A stretch of 51,972 nucleotides of DNA, taken from the NCBI GenBank assembly GCA_013141065.1, contig JABFRR010000021.1, positions 1-51,972 on the forward strand, in the 5' to 3' direction. The stretch's first letter is position 1. Each line of letters starts with the position of its first letter. This stretch comes from Bacteriovoracaceae bacterium (GTDB lineage Bacteria; Bdellovibrionota; Bacteriovoracia; Bacteriovoracales; Bacteriovoracaceae). The position numbers were made by a program, and so were the translations under genes. Under the pieces are notes generated by a model. The model did not search any database. It was not told the origin of the DNA and saw nothing but the letters and a program-made list of their open reading frames with translations. Shown here piece by piece: positions 17,609 to 26,459 of this stretch.

Positions 17609-18088
17609 ATGAAAAACAAAGTCCAAGGAGCGCTGGTGTCAGAGAATAATGAGTTAAACTACTGGAGAAAGTGCGGCAGTTGCAAAAAGGAAATTGGCTT
17701 TAATACAATTTATCAAGTCTGTAACGTAAGCTCTTGTCGAAAATTAGTTTTCTGTTCAGTTGACTGCTGGGACCTCCATAATCCAGTGATGAACCATAAG
17801 AGTTCATGGGCAGAAGAAAACCGCTCTCCGTCCAAAAATAATGATTCTGGTCCAAGGCGAATTCTGGTCAATCCAGGAGCTCCCTCTCAAAATTCAAACA
17901 GCATTTCAAATGATGAAATTTTAATAGTCGCATCTAAGCTGAAGCAATATATAAAAGACAAACATGATATGAGTACTTCTGCCAATGTCATGGAAATTCT
18001 CTCTCATATAGTAAGAAGGCATACTGATGATGCTGTCGAAAAAGCTCGAAGTGAGGGCAGAAAAACTGTTATGGATCGTGATTTTTAG
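17609..18088 (+). CDS. Zinc-finger protein with C-terminal histone fold
   Basis: A 159-residue protein in two parts. Residues 22-63 hold a cysteine/histidine cluster (C22, C25, C38, C43, C49, C53, H57, H63) like cross-brace zinc fingers of the ZZ/MYND/HIT type. Residues ~66-100 are a Ser/Pro/Asn-rich linker. Residues 101-159 match a single histone fold: helix 1 ILIVASKLKQYIKDKH, helix 2 TSANVMEILSHIVRRHTDDA, then EGRKTVMDRDF, where RKTV is the loop-2 DNA-contact motif shared with archaeal histones and Bdellovibrio histone, and helix 3 is cut short. It may be a DNA-binding chromatin protein; the finger could recruit a partner. A nadD-like gene follows 19 bp later. Confidence 0.75.
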   Translation: MKNKVQGALVSENNELNYWRKCGSCKKEIGFNTIYQVCNVSSCRKLVFCSVDCWDLHNPVMNHKSSWAEENRSPSKNNDSGPRRILVNPGAPSQNSNSISNDEILIVASKLKQYIKDKHDMSTSANVMEILSHIVRRHTDDAVEKARSEGRKTVMDRDF

Positions 18089-18107
18089 TATTATTTTGAG
18101 GTTGTAA

Positions 18108-18842
18108 ATGCATCTGCTTTATCCACTTGAATTTCAAAATTGTCTGGAAGTGAGGCTTGATAATAAAAATCTTGGCCCCAACCACCAAGACCTTTGGTGT
18201 GATATCTATGAACTTAAAGATCTCAATCAACTTGATCAAATGAATCTCTTAATTGGCCTTGGAGATTTTTTTACTTTTATGCCGGTGTCTTCATCAACTC
18301 CTAATGGAAAGATAAAGCCTGAATTTTTAAAACAAGAAATAAAAGAGTCGGTCACATTTTTTGGCGGAAGTTTTTTTCCTTTTCATCCAGGCCATCTAAG
18401 TTGCCTTGATCTTTGTCCTGAGAAAAACATAGTTGTCGTTCCGGACTGCAACCAACTTAAAGAATTACCTGAAAAAATGAATCCCTTTTTAGATTTTGTT
18501 GAACTCTCAAAAACCCTAAAGGAGACATCATATTCTCTTTACCCAGGATTTTTTGGTAGAAATAAGCCAAATCCAACTTCACATTGGCTCCCAAATGTTA
18601 AAATTCCCGAAATCAATTTTTTGATGGGTGATGACTCTTTTATGAATCTCTTTAAGTGGACCGAACCAGAAAAATTTATAAAAGCCCTCACAAAACTTTA
18701 TGTTGTTCCAAGACTTTTTTTAGTTCATGAATATAGTGAGCAGATTAAAAGAGTGAAGGACCTTAATCCTAAGATTAGGATTATAATTTTACCAGATCAT
18801 CCCTATAAGAATATTTCTTCGACAAAATTGCGAACTAAGTAA
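18108..18842 (+). CDS. nadD: Nicotinate-nucleotide adenylyltransferase-like protein
   Basis: A 244-residue protein. The nucleotidyltransferase signature GGSFFPFHPGH lies near residue 90, and the C-terminal NISSTKLR is the ISSTxxR motif of the same fold. LMGDDSFMNLFKWTEPE matches the NadD segment that contacts the nicotinate ring. NadD adenylates nicotinate mononucleotide in NAD synthesis. An N-terminal extension of ~80 residues is unusual, since family members begin close to the GGSF motif. A related adenylyltransferase of different specificity is possible. It follows the histone-fold gene closely and probably shares its transcript. Confidence 0.68.
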   Translation: MHLLYPLEFQNCLEVRLDNKNLGPNHQDLWCDIYELKDLNQLDQMNLLIGLGDFFTFMPVSSSTPNGKIKPEFLKQEIKESVTFFGGSFFPFHPGHLSCLDLCPEKNIVVVPDCNQLKELPEKMNPFLDFVELSKTLKETSYSLYPGFFGRNKPNPTSHWLPNVKIPEINFLMGDDSFMNLFKWTEPEKFIKALTKLYVVPRLFLVHEYSEQIKRVKDLNPKIRIIILPDHPYKNISSTKLRTK

Positions 18843-18848
18843 AAAAAA

Positions 18849-18872
18849 ACCCGCTATAAAAGCGGGTTTTTT
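18849..18872. terminator. Bidirectional terminator
   Basis: CCCGCT pairs with AGCGGG around TATAAA. A run of A on the left and seven or more T on the right make it a rho-independent terminator for both strands, between the nadD-like gene and rpsD, which converge here. Confidence 0.9.
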
Positions 18873-18894
18873 TGAATAAAAATGGTATTTAAAA

Positions 18895-19518
18895 TTATGG
18901 TTTAACTTTCCAGTAATATTCCGTTACGAGCTGACCAGCGTATTCGAATGGAATATCGCTTGGAAGAGGGAAGTCCACAACTTTTGCAGTTTTAGCATCT
19001 ATTGTGTAGCACGCTGGAACTGAAGGAAGTCTTGGAGTTGCCTGAGCTTGTTGGAAATTAAGTGAAGCATATCCTCTATCTGAAAGAGTGATAACATCAC
19101 CTTTTTGGATAGTGTAACCAGCAACACTGATTTTTTTACCGTTAACAAGAACATGTCCGTGAGAAACCATTTGGTTTGCTGCAAGCATAGACGGTGCCCA
19201 GTTAAGTCTGAAGATAACGTTTGATAATCTTCTTTCAAGTGTAATGAGGAGTGAATCCATCCATGCACGTGACTTATCTTTTTTAGCTTTCTTAACGTAG
19301 TTCACTAATTGACCTTCACGAAGTCCGTAGTGGTATCTAAGTTTTTGCTTTTCTTTCATACGAACAGCAAAATCAGAAATTTTCTTTCTTTTATTTCCGT
19401 GTTGACCTGGACCATATGGTCTTCTTTCTAAAGCGCCTGCTTTTCCAAGTCCTGGAAGTTCAATTCCTAATGATCTTTGGATTTTGAAACGGCTTCTACC
19501 TGTAGTACTTCTTGCCAT
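18895..19518 (-). CDS. rpsD: 30S ribosomal protein S4
   Basis: A 207-residue S4 protein, a primary 16S rRNA binder in small-subunit assembly. Family marks: ERRPYGPGQHG, the S4 RNA-binding domain from LERRLSNVIFRLNWAPS through MVSHGHVLVNGKKISVAGY, and the C-terminal VTEYYWK. It is the cysteine-free form, lacking the N-terminal zinc-binding CxxC. It stands alone here, not in an alpha operon with rpsM, rpsK and rpoA, flanked by a terminator downstream and by an unrelated aminotransferase gene upstream. Confidence 0.98.
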   Translation of the reverse strand: MARSTTGRSRFKIQRSLGIELPGLGKAGALERRPYGPGQHGNKRKKISDFAVRMKEKQKLRYHYGLREGQLVNYVKKAKKDKSRAWMDSLLITLERRLSNVIFRLNWAPSMLAANQMVSHGHVLVNGKKISVAGYTIQKGDVITLSDRGYASLNFQQAQATPRLPSVPACYTIDAKTAKVVDFPLPSDIPFEYAGQLVTEYYWKVKP

Positions 19519-19635
19519 GAGCCTTACCCCTAAATAATTAACTTTTTAACAACTTCAGCGTATTGAGAGTTGCGGTTTTAATAAAATACGTCCGTTAGTA
19601 ATACAAGTAAGGTAGGGCCCTGTCAATTTGAAATT

Positions 19636-20499
19636 TTATAATGACTGCACAAAGCTCAAGTAAAGTTTTAATAATTCTAAAGTCTGGGTCCCAGGCTTGC
19701 CGGAACCGATCTGGGTTTGATTAATTTTTGTCACAGGGACCAGATTGCGCGTAGTGCTAGTAATAAAACACTCATCGGCCGACAGAAAATCTCCAAGCGT
19801 AAGATTTTTTTCTATAATTTTTAGCGGCAGTTTCTTTTTTTCCTGCATTTCAAAGAGTGTTTTTCTCGAAAGTCCCTCTAAAACACCGCAATTAAGTCCC
19901 GGAGTATAGACAACAGAGTCTTTTATAATCCAGGCATTACTGGTCGTTCCTTCTGTGACATAACCTTCTGGGTTGACCATAAAAGAATCATAAAATCCCA
20001 AGTCATGGGCATGTTTGTGGGCCAGTAAATTTTCTTGATAATTCCCGGTCTTTGGGAGTGCACCACTGACAGATGATTTTTTTTGATAAAATGTCATGGA
20101 GACGCCATCAGTAAGCCACGAACTAGGATTGGCTTTGATTTCTTTGGTAAAAATCACTAAATTATTAGGGCCAGAGAGCTCTGGGTCAAGGCCCAAGTCG
20201 CTATTTGTTCCTCTTGAAAGGACAATTCTAAGTGTGGCATTTTTTAGCTTCGAGCTTTGTATGGTTTTTTCAATCTCGCTACAAATCTGTTCTTTTGAAA
20301 GAGTCGGTATGAGCGAAATTTTAAGAGCTGATTCAAATAAGCGGTCAACGTGTTGGTTAATACGAAAGGGTTTTTGATCAAAAGTCCGCGTGGCTTCATA
20401 AACCGAGTCACCATAAAGAAAACCTCGATCAAAGACTGAAATCTTGGCTTCGGATCCCTTTGATATAACGCCATTAATATTGACTGTAAAATTTTCCAT
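19636..20499 (-). CDS. Class IV PLP-dependent aminotransferase
   Basis: A 287-residue fold-type IV aminotransferase. SVFDRGFLYGDSVYEATRTF at the start is the family opening. KTGNYQENLLAHKHA holds the PLP-binding lysine region, VTEGTTSNAW contacts the cofactor phosphate, and GVLEGLSRKTL follows. The family includes branched-chain aminotransferase (IlvE), D-amino acid aminotransferase (Dat) and aminodeoxychorismate lyase (PabC). Length and the EGTTSN pattern suit IlvE or Dat; the substrate cannot be settled from sequence alone. Confidence 0.85.
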   Translation of the reverse strand: MENFTVNINGVISKGSEAKISVFDRGFLYGDSVYEATRTFDQKPFRINQHVDRLFESALKISLIPTLSKEQICSEIEKTIQSSKLKNATLRIVLSRGTNSDLGLDPELSGPNNLVIFTKEIKANPSSWLTDGVSMTFYQKKSSVSGALPKTGNYQENLLAHKHAHDLGFYDSFMVNPEGYVTEGTTSNAWIIKDSVVYTPGLNCGVLEGLSRKTLFEMQEKKKLPLKIIEKNLTLGDFLSADECFITSTTRNLVPVTKINQTQIGSGKPGTQTLELLKLYLSFVQSL

Positions 20500-20581
20500 G
20501 AATCCAAATTAGAGAATATATTAGGATAAATCAATCGCTAATTGATTGACGAGAGTCGTACAAACAAGGGATAATTTTAGC

Positions 20582-21877
20582 ATGATTCGTAATGCCATTA
20601 TTTTAGGTATTTTCTTTTTTGCTCAAGCACTTTTTGCTGATGAAACCGTGCGTTTAAGAACTGATATTGATTTAGCGGTGACGGCTGTTATTGGTACAGA
20701 TGTACTCTCTCTAAACGTTGAAAATCCCAGCGGTGCTAAACCTACTGACACAGCACCAGCGAAGCTCTATTTGCCAATGCAAAATACTCCAAATCAAAGT
20801 CACAAATTTTTTATAACCTCGACGGCTTCAGTTTTTAATAGTGTTAATTTGGCCCATATAGCTTCGATTCCATTGAGAATAAATACACCAGCAACCACTC
20901 AAAGGTATTTATACGCTGCTGTGAAAGACACCACTAATTCAAATGCCTACAAGGTCATTAAAAAATATACTGATACAACACTCTCTATAGGTGCTGAAAG
21001 CGATGTAGCCTTCTCCTTTTCTCCAGCTGATATTTGCCTAAGGATTCCAACGGAATGCACGAGCTTTCTAGCGGCAGAAGATACTAAGGCCATAAAGACT
21101 TTTACTGTTTACTTTTTTCTTTCTGATCAATCCGCTTATGGGCCTACATCTACAATTGTTCCTACGACAGCTCCGCTAAATAATGGAATCTATTTTTCTA
21201 TGTTAATGAGTAATCAGGTGTACGAGGAAACTGAATTAATTATCATGATCAACAAAGTGCGGATTGGAGATAATCGACTTATTTTAGAATATACTACAAA
21301 TTTAGGGTCACTCGATGCAGTCTATGCTAAATCAACTAGAGTTTTTAAGCACAGTAGTGCTCCGGCAATCGTTAACGATCCTATTAAGGATTATGCTGGA
21401 GCCTTAACCACGAAAGAATATCCCTATGCTTTAAATAGTGAACTTATCGTGAGTGATTTGGCTAATAATTCATATGTTTTTTTGTCTGTTGCTTTTGTCG
21501 ATAAGTTTAATTTTGTAACAAATTTATCTGATGACATTACTGAATCACCACTCGATATAGAAGAGCTTCTAAAAAAACAAGGCTGCTTTTTGTTAACGGC
21601 CGGCTTTGGTGAAGAACATTACGTCATACAATTCTTTAGGAATTTCAGAGATGCTACTTTATCAAAAAGCTACCTCGGAAAAATGTTTATCAATTTTTAC
21701 TATGAAACAGCGCCAAAATACGCTTTGGAAATTTATCATAGTCCTTCACTAAGGTTTATGATTCGCTCAATGGCCTATGTTGCCTATGCCGTCTTTAATT
21801 ATTATTGGCTAATTTTTGGTTTTCTCGCTTTAGCCATTCTACGAATCTTATTGAGACAAAAATTGCATAAAAATTAA
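20582..21877 (+). CDS. Exported protein with C-terminal membrane anchor, unknown
   Basis: A 431-residue protein from ATG 20582, which opens a signal peptide (MIRNAIILGIFFFAQALFA); an in-frame TTG at 20546 is rejected. The mature part is mostly beta-rich and Thr/Asn-rich. One transmembrane helix lies near the C-terminus (YYWLIFGFLALAILRILL) followed by a short basic tail, so the bulk should face the periplasm. No known domain is recognised. GATAAT lies 6 nt before the ATG; AAGGG lies just before that, so either a leaderless or a Shine-Dalgarno start is possible. Confidence 0.65.
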   Translation: MIRNAIILGIFFFAQALFADETVRLRTDIDLAVTAVIGTDVLSLNVENPSGAKPTDTAPAKLYLPMQNTPNQSHKFFITSTASVFNSVNLAHIASIPLRINTPATTQRYLYAAVKDTTNSNAYKVIKKYTDTTLSIGAESDVAFSFSPADICLRIPTECTSFLAAEDTKAIKTFTVYFFLSDQSAYGPTSTIVPTTAPLNNGIYFSMLMSNQVYEETELIIMINKVRIGDNRLILEYTTNLGSLDAVYAKSTRVFKHSSAPAIVNDPIKDYAGALTTKEYPYALNSELIVSDLANNSYVFLSVAFVDKFNFVTNLSDDITESPLDIEELLKKQGCFLLTAGFGEEHYVIQFFRNFRDATLSKSYLGKMFINFYYETAPKYALEIYHSPSLRFMIRSMAYVAYAVFNYYWLIFGFLALAILRILLRQKLHKN

Positions 21878-21912
21878 GTTTAATCCCATGAATTAAGGTT
21901 TATACTGGAAAA

Positions 21913-22284
21913 ATGATTGATAAAAAAAATCTCGTAGTTTTAATTGTAGACGATGAACCAGATATTTTGGAATTGATGGAAGAAGAATTCACTTACTGTG
22001 GGTATCAAACCAAAATCGCTATTTGTGGTAACGACGCTATAAAACTTTTAGACTCACAAAAGATTGATATCGTTGTTTCTGATTATAAAATGCCTAACGG
22101 TAACGGCATGGCGGTATTATCCCACGTTAATAATATGGCAAAAAAGCCATTATTCTTCTTTGTCTCCGGGCAAGCAGATGTGAGCACGGAAGATGCAGTG
22201 AGAGCAGGTGCGAAGCGCTTTTTTTCCAAGCCGTTTGATTTGGATGCACTCATTAAAGAAATTGAAGTGGTTCTCTTGGAGTAG
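21913..22284 (+). CDS. Single-domain response regulator
   Basis: A 123-residue CheY-like receiver with no output domain. The phospho-acceptor site is complete: VDDEPD (acidic pair), VVSDYKMP (phosphorylated Asp), FVSGQ (Ser switch) and FSKPF (Lys). It should take a phosphate from a partner histidine kinase not present in the window and act by protein contact. TATACT lies 6 nt before ATG 21913, placing the probable transcript start at the start codon. Confidence 0.93.
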   Translation: MIDKKNLVVLIVDDEPDILELMEEEFTYCGYQTKIAICGNDAIKLLDSQKIDIVVSDYKMPNGNGMAVLSHVNNMAKKPLFFFVSGQADVSTEDAVRAGAKRFFSKPFDLDALIKEIEVVLLE

Positions 22285-22313
22285 TCTAGGAAGTAGTCTA
22301 GGGTCATTCTAGA

Positions 22314-22340
22314 ATTGCCCAGGTTTTTATCCTGGGCAAT
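22314..22340. terminator. Hairpin between converging genes
   Basis: ATTGCCCAGG pairs perfectly with CCTGGGCAAT around TTTTTAT. It lies between the response regulator and grxD, which converge. A downstream U tract is weak on either strand, so termination may be inefficient or protein-aided. Confidence 0.6.
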
Positions 22341-22351
22341 GATAATGTCTC

Positions 22352-22714
22352 TTAATTTTTTAGAATTTCTTCTAACTCACCATTGTGCATTAGTTCAGTC
22401 ACGATATCATTTCCACCAACAAGTTGTCCTTTTACGTAAAGTTGAGGATATGTCGGCCAATTCGAAAATTGTTTTACACCATCTCTAATATCCATATCAG
22501 AAAGAATGTTAAAAGTTTTAAAGCTCACTCCGTGGTGATTGAGAATTTTAACCACGTTAGCTGAAAAACCACACTGAGGCATATCAGGTGTGCCTTTCAT
22601 AAAAAGAAAAATAGGAGCAGAACTAATTAGATTAGTAATGCGTGTATTGAGATCAAGGTTTTTATTTGTTTCTTCTACAGCAACTCCCTGAACGACTTCG
22701 AATGGATTATTCAT
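22352..22714 (-). CDS. grxD: Monothiol glutaredoxin, Grx4 type
   Basis: A 120-residue protein from ATG 22714, which has AAGGAG before it; a longer reading from 22765 would run through the end of bolA. MKGTPDMPQCGFSAN carries the CGFS active site, and NWPTYPQLYVKGQLVGGND is the glutathione-binding part. CGFS glutaredoxins bind a [2Fe-2S] cluster with glutathione and act in iron-sulfur cluster transfer, commonly with BolA. The bolA gene ends 1 bp before this start, which supports the pairing. Confidence 0.95.
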   Translation of the reverse strand: MNNPFEVVQGVAVEETNKNLDLNTRITNLISSAPIFLFMKGTPDMPQCGFSANVVKILNHHGVSFKTFNILSDMDIRDGVKQFSNWPTYPQLYVKGQLVGGNDIVTELMHNGELEEILKN

Positions 22715-22715
22715 C

Positions 22716-22985
22716 TTACGACTCCTTATGATTAACGTTAATGCCGCGCTTTTCTGCAGTGGCATAGTCCATAGTTTTTAATTGAACGGCATGTATTTCT
22801 GCCTTTAAGCTTTCTTTTAGTAAATCCATCACCATTTGATGTTGTTCACGCAGCATTTTCCCTTTGAAAGAATCGCTGACAATCATAATATCTAAATGAT
22901 CGCGAGTTCCTGTCATGTCGTTAACAACCACATGAGCATCGGTAATTCCTTTTTTTATAAGACTAACAACATTTTCAAATGACAT
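22716..22985 (-). CDS. bolA: BolA-family protein
   Basis: An 89-residue BolA-like protein: DAHVVVNDMTGTRDHLDIMI at the front and FKGKMLREQHQMV in the middle, with a conserved His before the last helix. Partner of CGFS glutaredoxins in iron-sulfur handling. It is encoded directly before grxD; its last codons contain the grxD ribosome-binding site, so the two are translationally linked. Its own start has AAGGA. Confidence 0.92.
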   Translation of the reverse strand: MSFENVVSLIKKGITDAHVVVNDMTGTRDHLDIMIVSDSFKGKMLREQHQMVMDLLKESLKAEIHAVQLKTMDYATAEKRGINVNHKES

Positions 22986-22999
22986 AAAAAATCCTTAAA

Positions 23000-23389
23000 T
23001 TAATTTGTTGAAACGGCAAAAAAACTAGTCACGAGAGTGAGTGTACGTAATACAAAAGCTGTCCAACCAAATACTCTATGCTTAGTCCTAATCGCCCCAT
23101 GACCTTTAAGTAATTTTCTTCCAGTGATAACGAGAAGTACATAAAAGACGACGGATAAAACGGCAAAGGTGACATGGACATTTAATAACATTGGATTTAC
23201 GGCCGCTTTTGCAGCTTTAGCCACCGCGTCTCGAGAGAGTTCTATTTGTAATATCAGTAAAACATCCCACAAGAGGACTGTGCTCATGACCGGCACGTGA
23301 ATCTTTCTATTTTTTCTCTGTGTGATTCCATAAATCATCAGTAAATAAATGAGAGATGACTGAATTTGGAATACGACAGTAGATGTCAT
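23000..23389 (-). CDS. Four-helix membrane protein
   Basis: A 129-residue protein with four predicted transmembrane segments. Histidines HVP, NVHVTF and TKHRVFGW lie at or near helix ends, in a layout like the DUF420 or related haem-handling small membrane families. Identification is tentative. It starts with AGGA before ATG 23389, ends 14 bp before bolA, and so heads a membrane protein-bolA-grxD operon. Confidence 0.6.
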   Translation of the reverse strand: MTSTVVFQIQSSLIYLLMIYGITQRKNRKIHVPVMSTVLLWDVLLILQIELSRDAVAKAAKAAVNPMLLNVHVTFAVLSVVFYVLLVITGRKLLKGHGAIRTKHRVFGWTAFVLRTLTLVTSFFAVSTN

Positions 23390-23543
23390 GAATGGTTCCT
23401 ATAAATACGTTGAAAGACACCTTAATTGATTTAAGACATTTCTTCAATGCCTATGCTTAGTGTCAATGAATCCCTTTTCCTTCTTGTCTAAGAAGTATTA
23501 GAGTTGGAGGCAATATTCCTTCATTTATTAAGGCATCATAAAG

Positions 23544-26459
23544 ATGAACCAAGCACTGGGCCGTTGGGCAGTTATCGACGTCGAGACATCTGGAGCAGAT
23601 TTTAATTACGATCAAGTTATCGACTTGGGATTTTTAGAGTTTGAAGGCACTAAACTCGTTCGTAAATACTCGAGCCTTGTGCAGTCTACGGTTGAATTGT
23701 CTTCTTTTATTCAAAAACTCACTGGCATCACTCCCAAAATGCTCTCAAAGGCACCGACATGGAGAGAAGTTGAAAAAGAACTGCAAGAGCTTTTTGGCGT
23801 GAAACTCATTGCCCATAATGCAGACTTTGAAGAAGGTTTTTTGAAAAAAAGTTTTGATAAAATCGATGACGGATCAATACGCGAAGAATACTGCGACACA
23901 CTTTTATTTCTGGGACTTCTTTTTCCAGAATACTCTTCGTTAAAGTTAGAGCATTTTATTCAAGACTGGGGTATCGCAAAAACTGAGACTCATAGAGGAT
24001 ATGAAGATTCTCTCGATCTCTTAAAAGTGGTCTTGGTGGCAGCTAAACTAACGAAAGCGGATAAAGCTTTTTATCAATTTTTCAATATGCAATTGCTAGA
24101 AAAGAAAATTCTTCGTGAAGAATTTTGGTTGATGAATTTTTTAAGATTAACTGAAGAAGAGCTCTATGAGATCGCTCTTCAAATAGATTTTAATTTAGAT
24201 GCACATGTTGATACGGCCAAAGCCCAAATATGGGCGAAGCGCTTTCCCGAGATCTCAAAAGCGAAAGTTTTAAAGAAGAATTTTTCGGTGGAGTTTAGTG
24301 GGGCTAACATTAAAGAGATTTTCAGTAACGAAGAAAAAATAAAAGAACTTTTTCCACTCTATAGAAAGAGGCAATCGCAAATTGACTTGGCCTTAAAAGC
24401 CGGGCAAGCACTAAAAAATAATATTCACAGCCTTATTCAAGCACCAACCGGAACCGGGAAAACTTTTGGGTACTTAATTCCTTCAGTGCTCTTTTCACTT
24501 GAAGAAAAAAAGCCCGTTTTAATTGCGACTGGAACCAAAACATTACAGCACCAGGCCTTTAACAAAGATGTCCCACAAGTAAGAGAGTTTTTAGGTTTAT
24601 CAGAAGATGAAATTAAAATTAAGCTCTTAGTGGGATCCAATAATCATTTGTGTGAGTCTTTATTTAGACAAGAAGAAAGTGAAAACTCTCTGTTGGGTTA
24701 TGCCCAAGACTTTAAAGAATCTTTCACTTCTTTATATCTGGAAATGGTGTTTTTTCACAATGCTCGAATGAAAAGTAGTGAAAAACTTATTCGTGATGAT
24801 TTACCCTATGTGTTGAAAAGAAAGATAGAACCACTTTTTAAAAGAGAACGAGAAGTCGCAGTTGATTTTCGGTCTTGTTCTGGACAAAATTGTCCTTTTA
24901 AAAATAGTTGCAGCTATATTACGGGACTCAGAGAAGCTCGCGAAGCTAATATTATTATTGGCAACCATTCACTGATGTTTTCATGGCCTAAGGGCATGCC
25001 TCGGCCACAGCATATTGTAGTAGATGAGGCCCATAAAATTGAAGAAGAAGCGACCAAAGCTTTTTCCATGGAAATTGATCAAAAGTCGTTTGAAGTTTTT
25101 GTGGCAAATTTGCAACACTTGCAAGGTGTTGGTTCATTATTTTATTTATTGGCCCAGAATGAAATGGAAGCAGGAGAGTCGAGTGAAGTGATAAAAACTC
25201 TTAGAGAAGTCACTTTAAAAACGCACCAAATGCTGATGGATCATTTAAATCCTCTGTCTGAAAAACTTTCACTTTATTTTAAAAGAATGCCTAAATACAC
25301 TGAAATCTTTTGGAACGAACTTCCAATGATTCATAGGGAGACTCATAAAGAATCTCTTGCCCAGGCCATCCTCAATTCATTGGAGAGTGTGAGTTTTATT
25401 TTGCAAACTTACATGAATCATTTTTTACCTTACACCGGTCGCTTTGATGTTAAGAATTTAAAAAGTGAAAATGAAATTATCGCTTTTACCCGTTTTGAAT
25501 CATTTTATTCTCAGCTTTCTGATTATGTACTCACTTTTGATCAACTCTTAAAAGATTCTGCAAATTCTTGTCGCTCGATGAAATATCTCGAGGCAGATGG
25601 CTATTTATTTTCTTCTGCACCTATTGACGTCGGTCGCATCGTAAATGAACAACTTTTAAAAACATCATCTTCGGTCATTTTCACTAGTGCGACTCTCGCC
25701 AATGGAACAGGAGACACTGGGGCGAAAGGTATTGAGTGGGCGACAGGATACGCCTACCTGGAACCAGAAAAGCGATTTAAGAGTGGAACATACTTGCCAT
25801 TTACTTTTGATTACAAAAAAAATACCAAAGTCTTTTTATGTGATGATGGGCCTAGTCTCTACCAGTCGAATTTTGTCGAACATCACCTGAAATTAATCAA
25901 ACCCCTCATTCAAAAACTAGGTGGAAGAACACTTCTTTTATTTAGTGCAAAATCTCGATTTGAAGTCGCTAGAGAAATTCTCCTTAAAGAGTTTGAAGGC
26001 CAGATCCCACTTTTCATTCAAGGAATGGGAACAAGTGTAGTCGAAGATTTTAAACGATCTGGGGCTGGAATTTTATTAGGCATGGAATCGTTTGGAGAGG
26101 GGATCGATATCCCTGGAGATGCTCTTCAATTTATTTTTATTGATAAAGTTCCTGATTTAAGAATGGATTTGGTCATTAACGAAAGAAGAGATTTTTTTGA
26201 ATCTCATCTCGGAAATGAATTCACCGATTATTATCTTGCTCATAGAACGAGATCATTGCATCAGAAACTAGGCAGGCTCCTAAGAACAGAACAAGATTTC
26301 GGTGGAGTGATTATTGTCGATAATCGCGTAAAGAGCTGGAAGGGAAAAACCATGGAGAAGCTTGTCAAACTCATGGAGCCTTATAATCTCGAGCGAGCAA
26401 CAACCAGTGAGGCTTGTCTTTTGATTGAAGATTTTATTCTTTCTCATTCAAATCATTAA
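23544..26459 (+). CDS. dinG: DinG-family helicase with N-terminal exonuclease domain
   Basis: A 971-residue protein. Residues ~8-170 form a DEDDh 3'-5' exonuclease domain (VIDVETSGADF with DxE, HNADFEEGF, then HRGYEDSLDLL). The helicase follows: QAPTGTGKTFGYLIP (Walker A), four cysteines around CSGQNCPFKNSCSY typical of XPD/DinG iron-sulfur clusters, NHSLMFS, VVDEAHKIEEEA (DEAH), FTSATL, and a C-terminal GRLLRTEQDFG motif. It unwinds DNA and probably acts in repair of R-loops or replication conflicts. The nuclease fusion is best known from Gram-positive DinG. It converges with and overlaps the next gene by 26 bp. Confidence 0.92.
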   Translation: MNQALGRWAVIDVETSGADFNYDQVIDLGFLEFEGTKLVRKYSSLVQSTVELSSFIQKLTGITPKMLSKAPTWREVEKELQELFGVKLIAHNADFEEGFLKKSFDKIDDGSIREEYCDTLLFLGLLFPEYSSLKLEHFIQDWGIAKTETHRGYEDSLDLLKVVLVAAKLTKADKAFYQFFNMQLLEKKILREEFWLMNFLRLTEEELYEIALQIDFNLDAHVDTAKAQIWAKRFPEISKAKVLKKNFSVEFSGANIKEIFSNEEKIKELFPLYRKRQSQIDLALKAGQALKNNIHSLIQAPTGTGKTFGYLIPSVLFSLEEKKPVLIATGTKTLQHQAFNKDVPQVREFLGLSEDEIKIKLLVGSNNHLCESLFRQEESENSLLGYAQDFKESFTSLYLEMVFFHNARMKSSEKLIRDDLPYVLKRKIEPLFKREREVAVDFRSCSGQNCPFKNSCSYITGLREAREANIIIGNHSLMFSWPKGMPRPQHIVVDEAHKIEEEATKAFSMEIDQKSFEVFVANLQHLQGVGSLFYLLAQNEMEAGESSEVIKTLREVTLKTHQMLMDHLNPLSEKLSLYFKRMPKYTEIFWNELPMIHRETHKESLAQAILNSLESVSFILQTYMNHFLPYTGRFDVKNLKSENEIIAFTRFESFYSQLSDYVLTFDQLLKDSANSCRSMKYLEADGYLFSSAPIDVGRIVNEQLLKTSSSVIFTSATLANGTGDTGAKGIEWATGYAYLEPEKRFKSGTYLPFTFDYKKNTKVFLCDDGPSLYQSNFVEHHLKLIKPLIQKLGGRTLLLFSAKSRFEVAREILLKEFEGQIPLFIQGMGTSVVEDFKRSGAGILLGMESFGEGIDIPGDALQFIFIDKVPDLRMDLVINERRDFFESHLGNEFTDYYLAHRTRSLHQKLGRLLRTEQDFGGVIIVDNRVKSWKGKTMEKLVKLMEPYNLERATTSEACLLIEDFILSHSNH

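Noticed and set aside
19636..20499. Calling the class IV aminotransferase ilvE, dat or pabC
   Set aside because: The active-site motifs are shared across these enzymes and there is no pathway context here, so no symbol was given.
22281..22313. CTAG-rich repeats (GTAGTCTAGG twice) after the response regulator
   Set aside because: Only two imperfect short units next to a hairpin; too little to call an operator or a repeat family.
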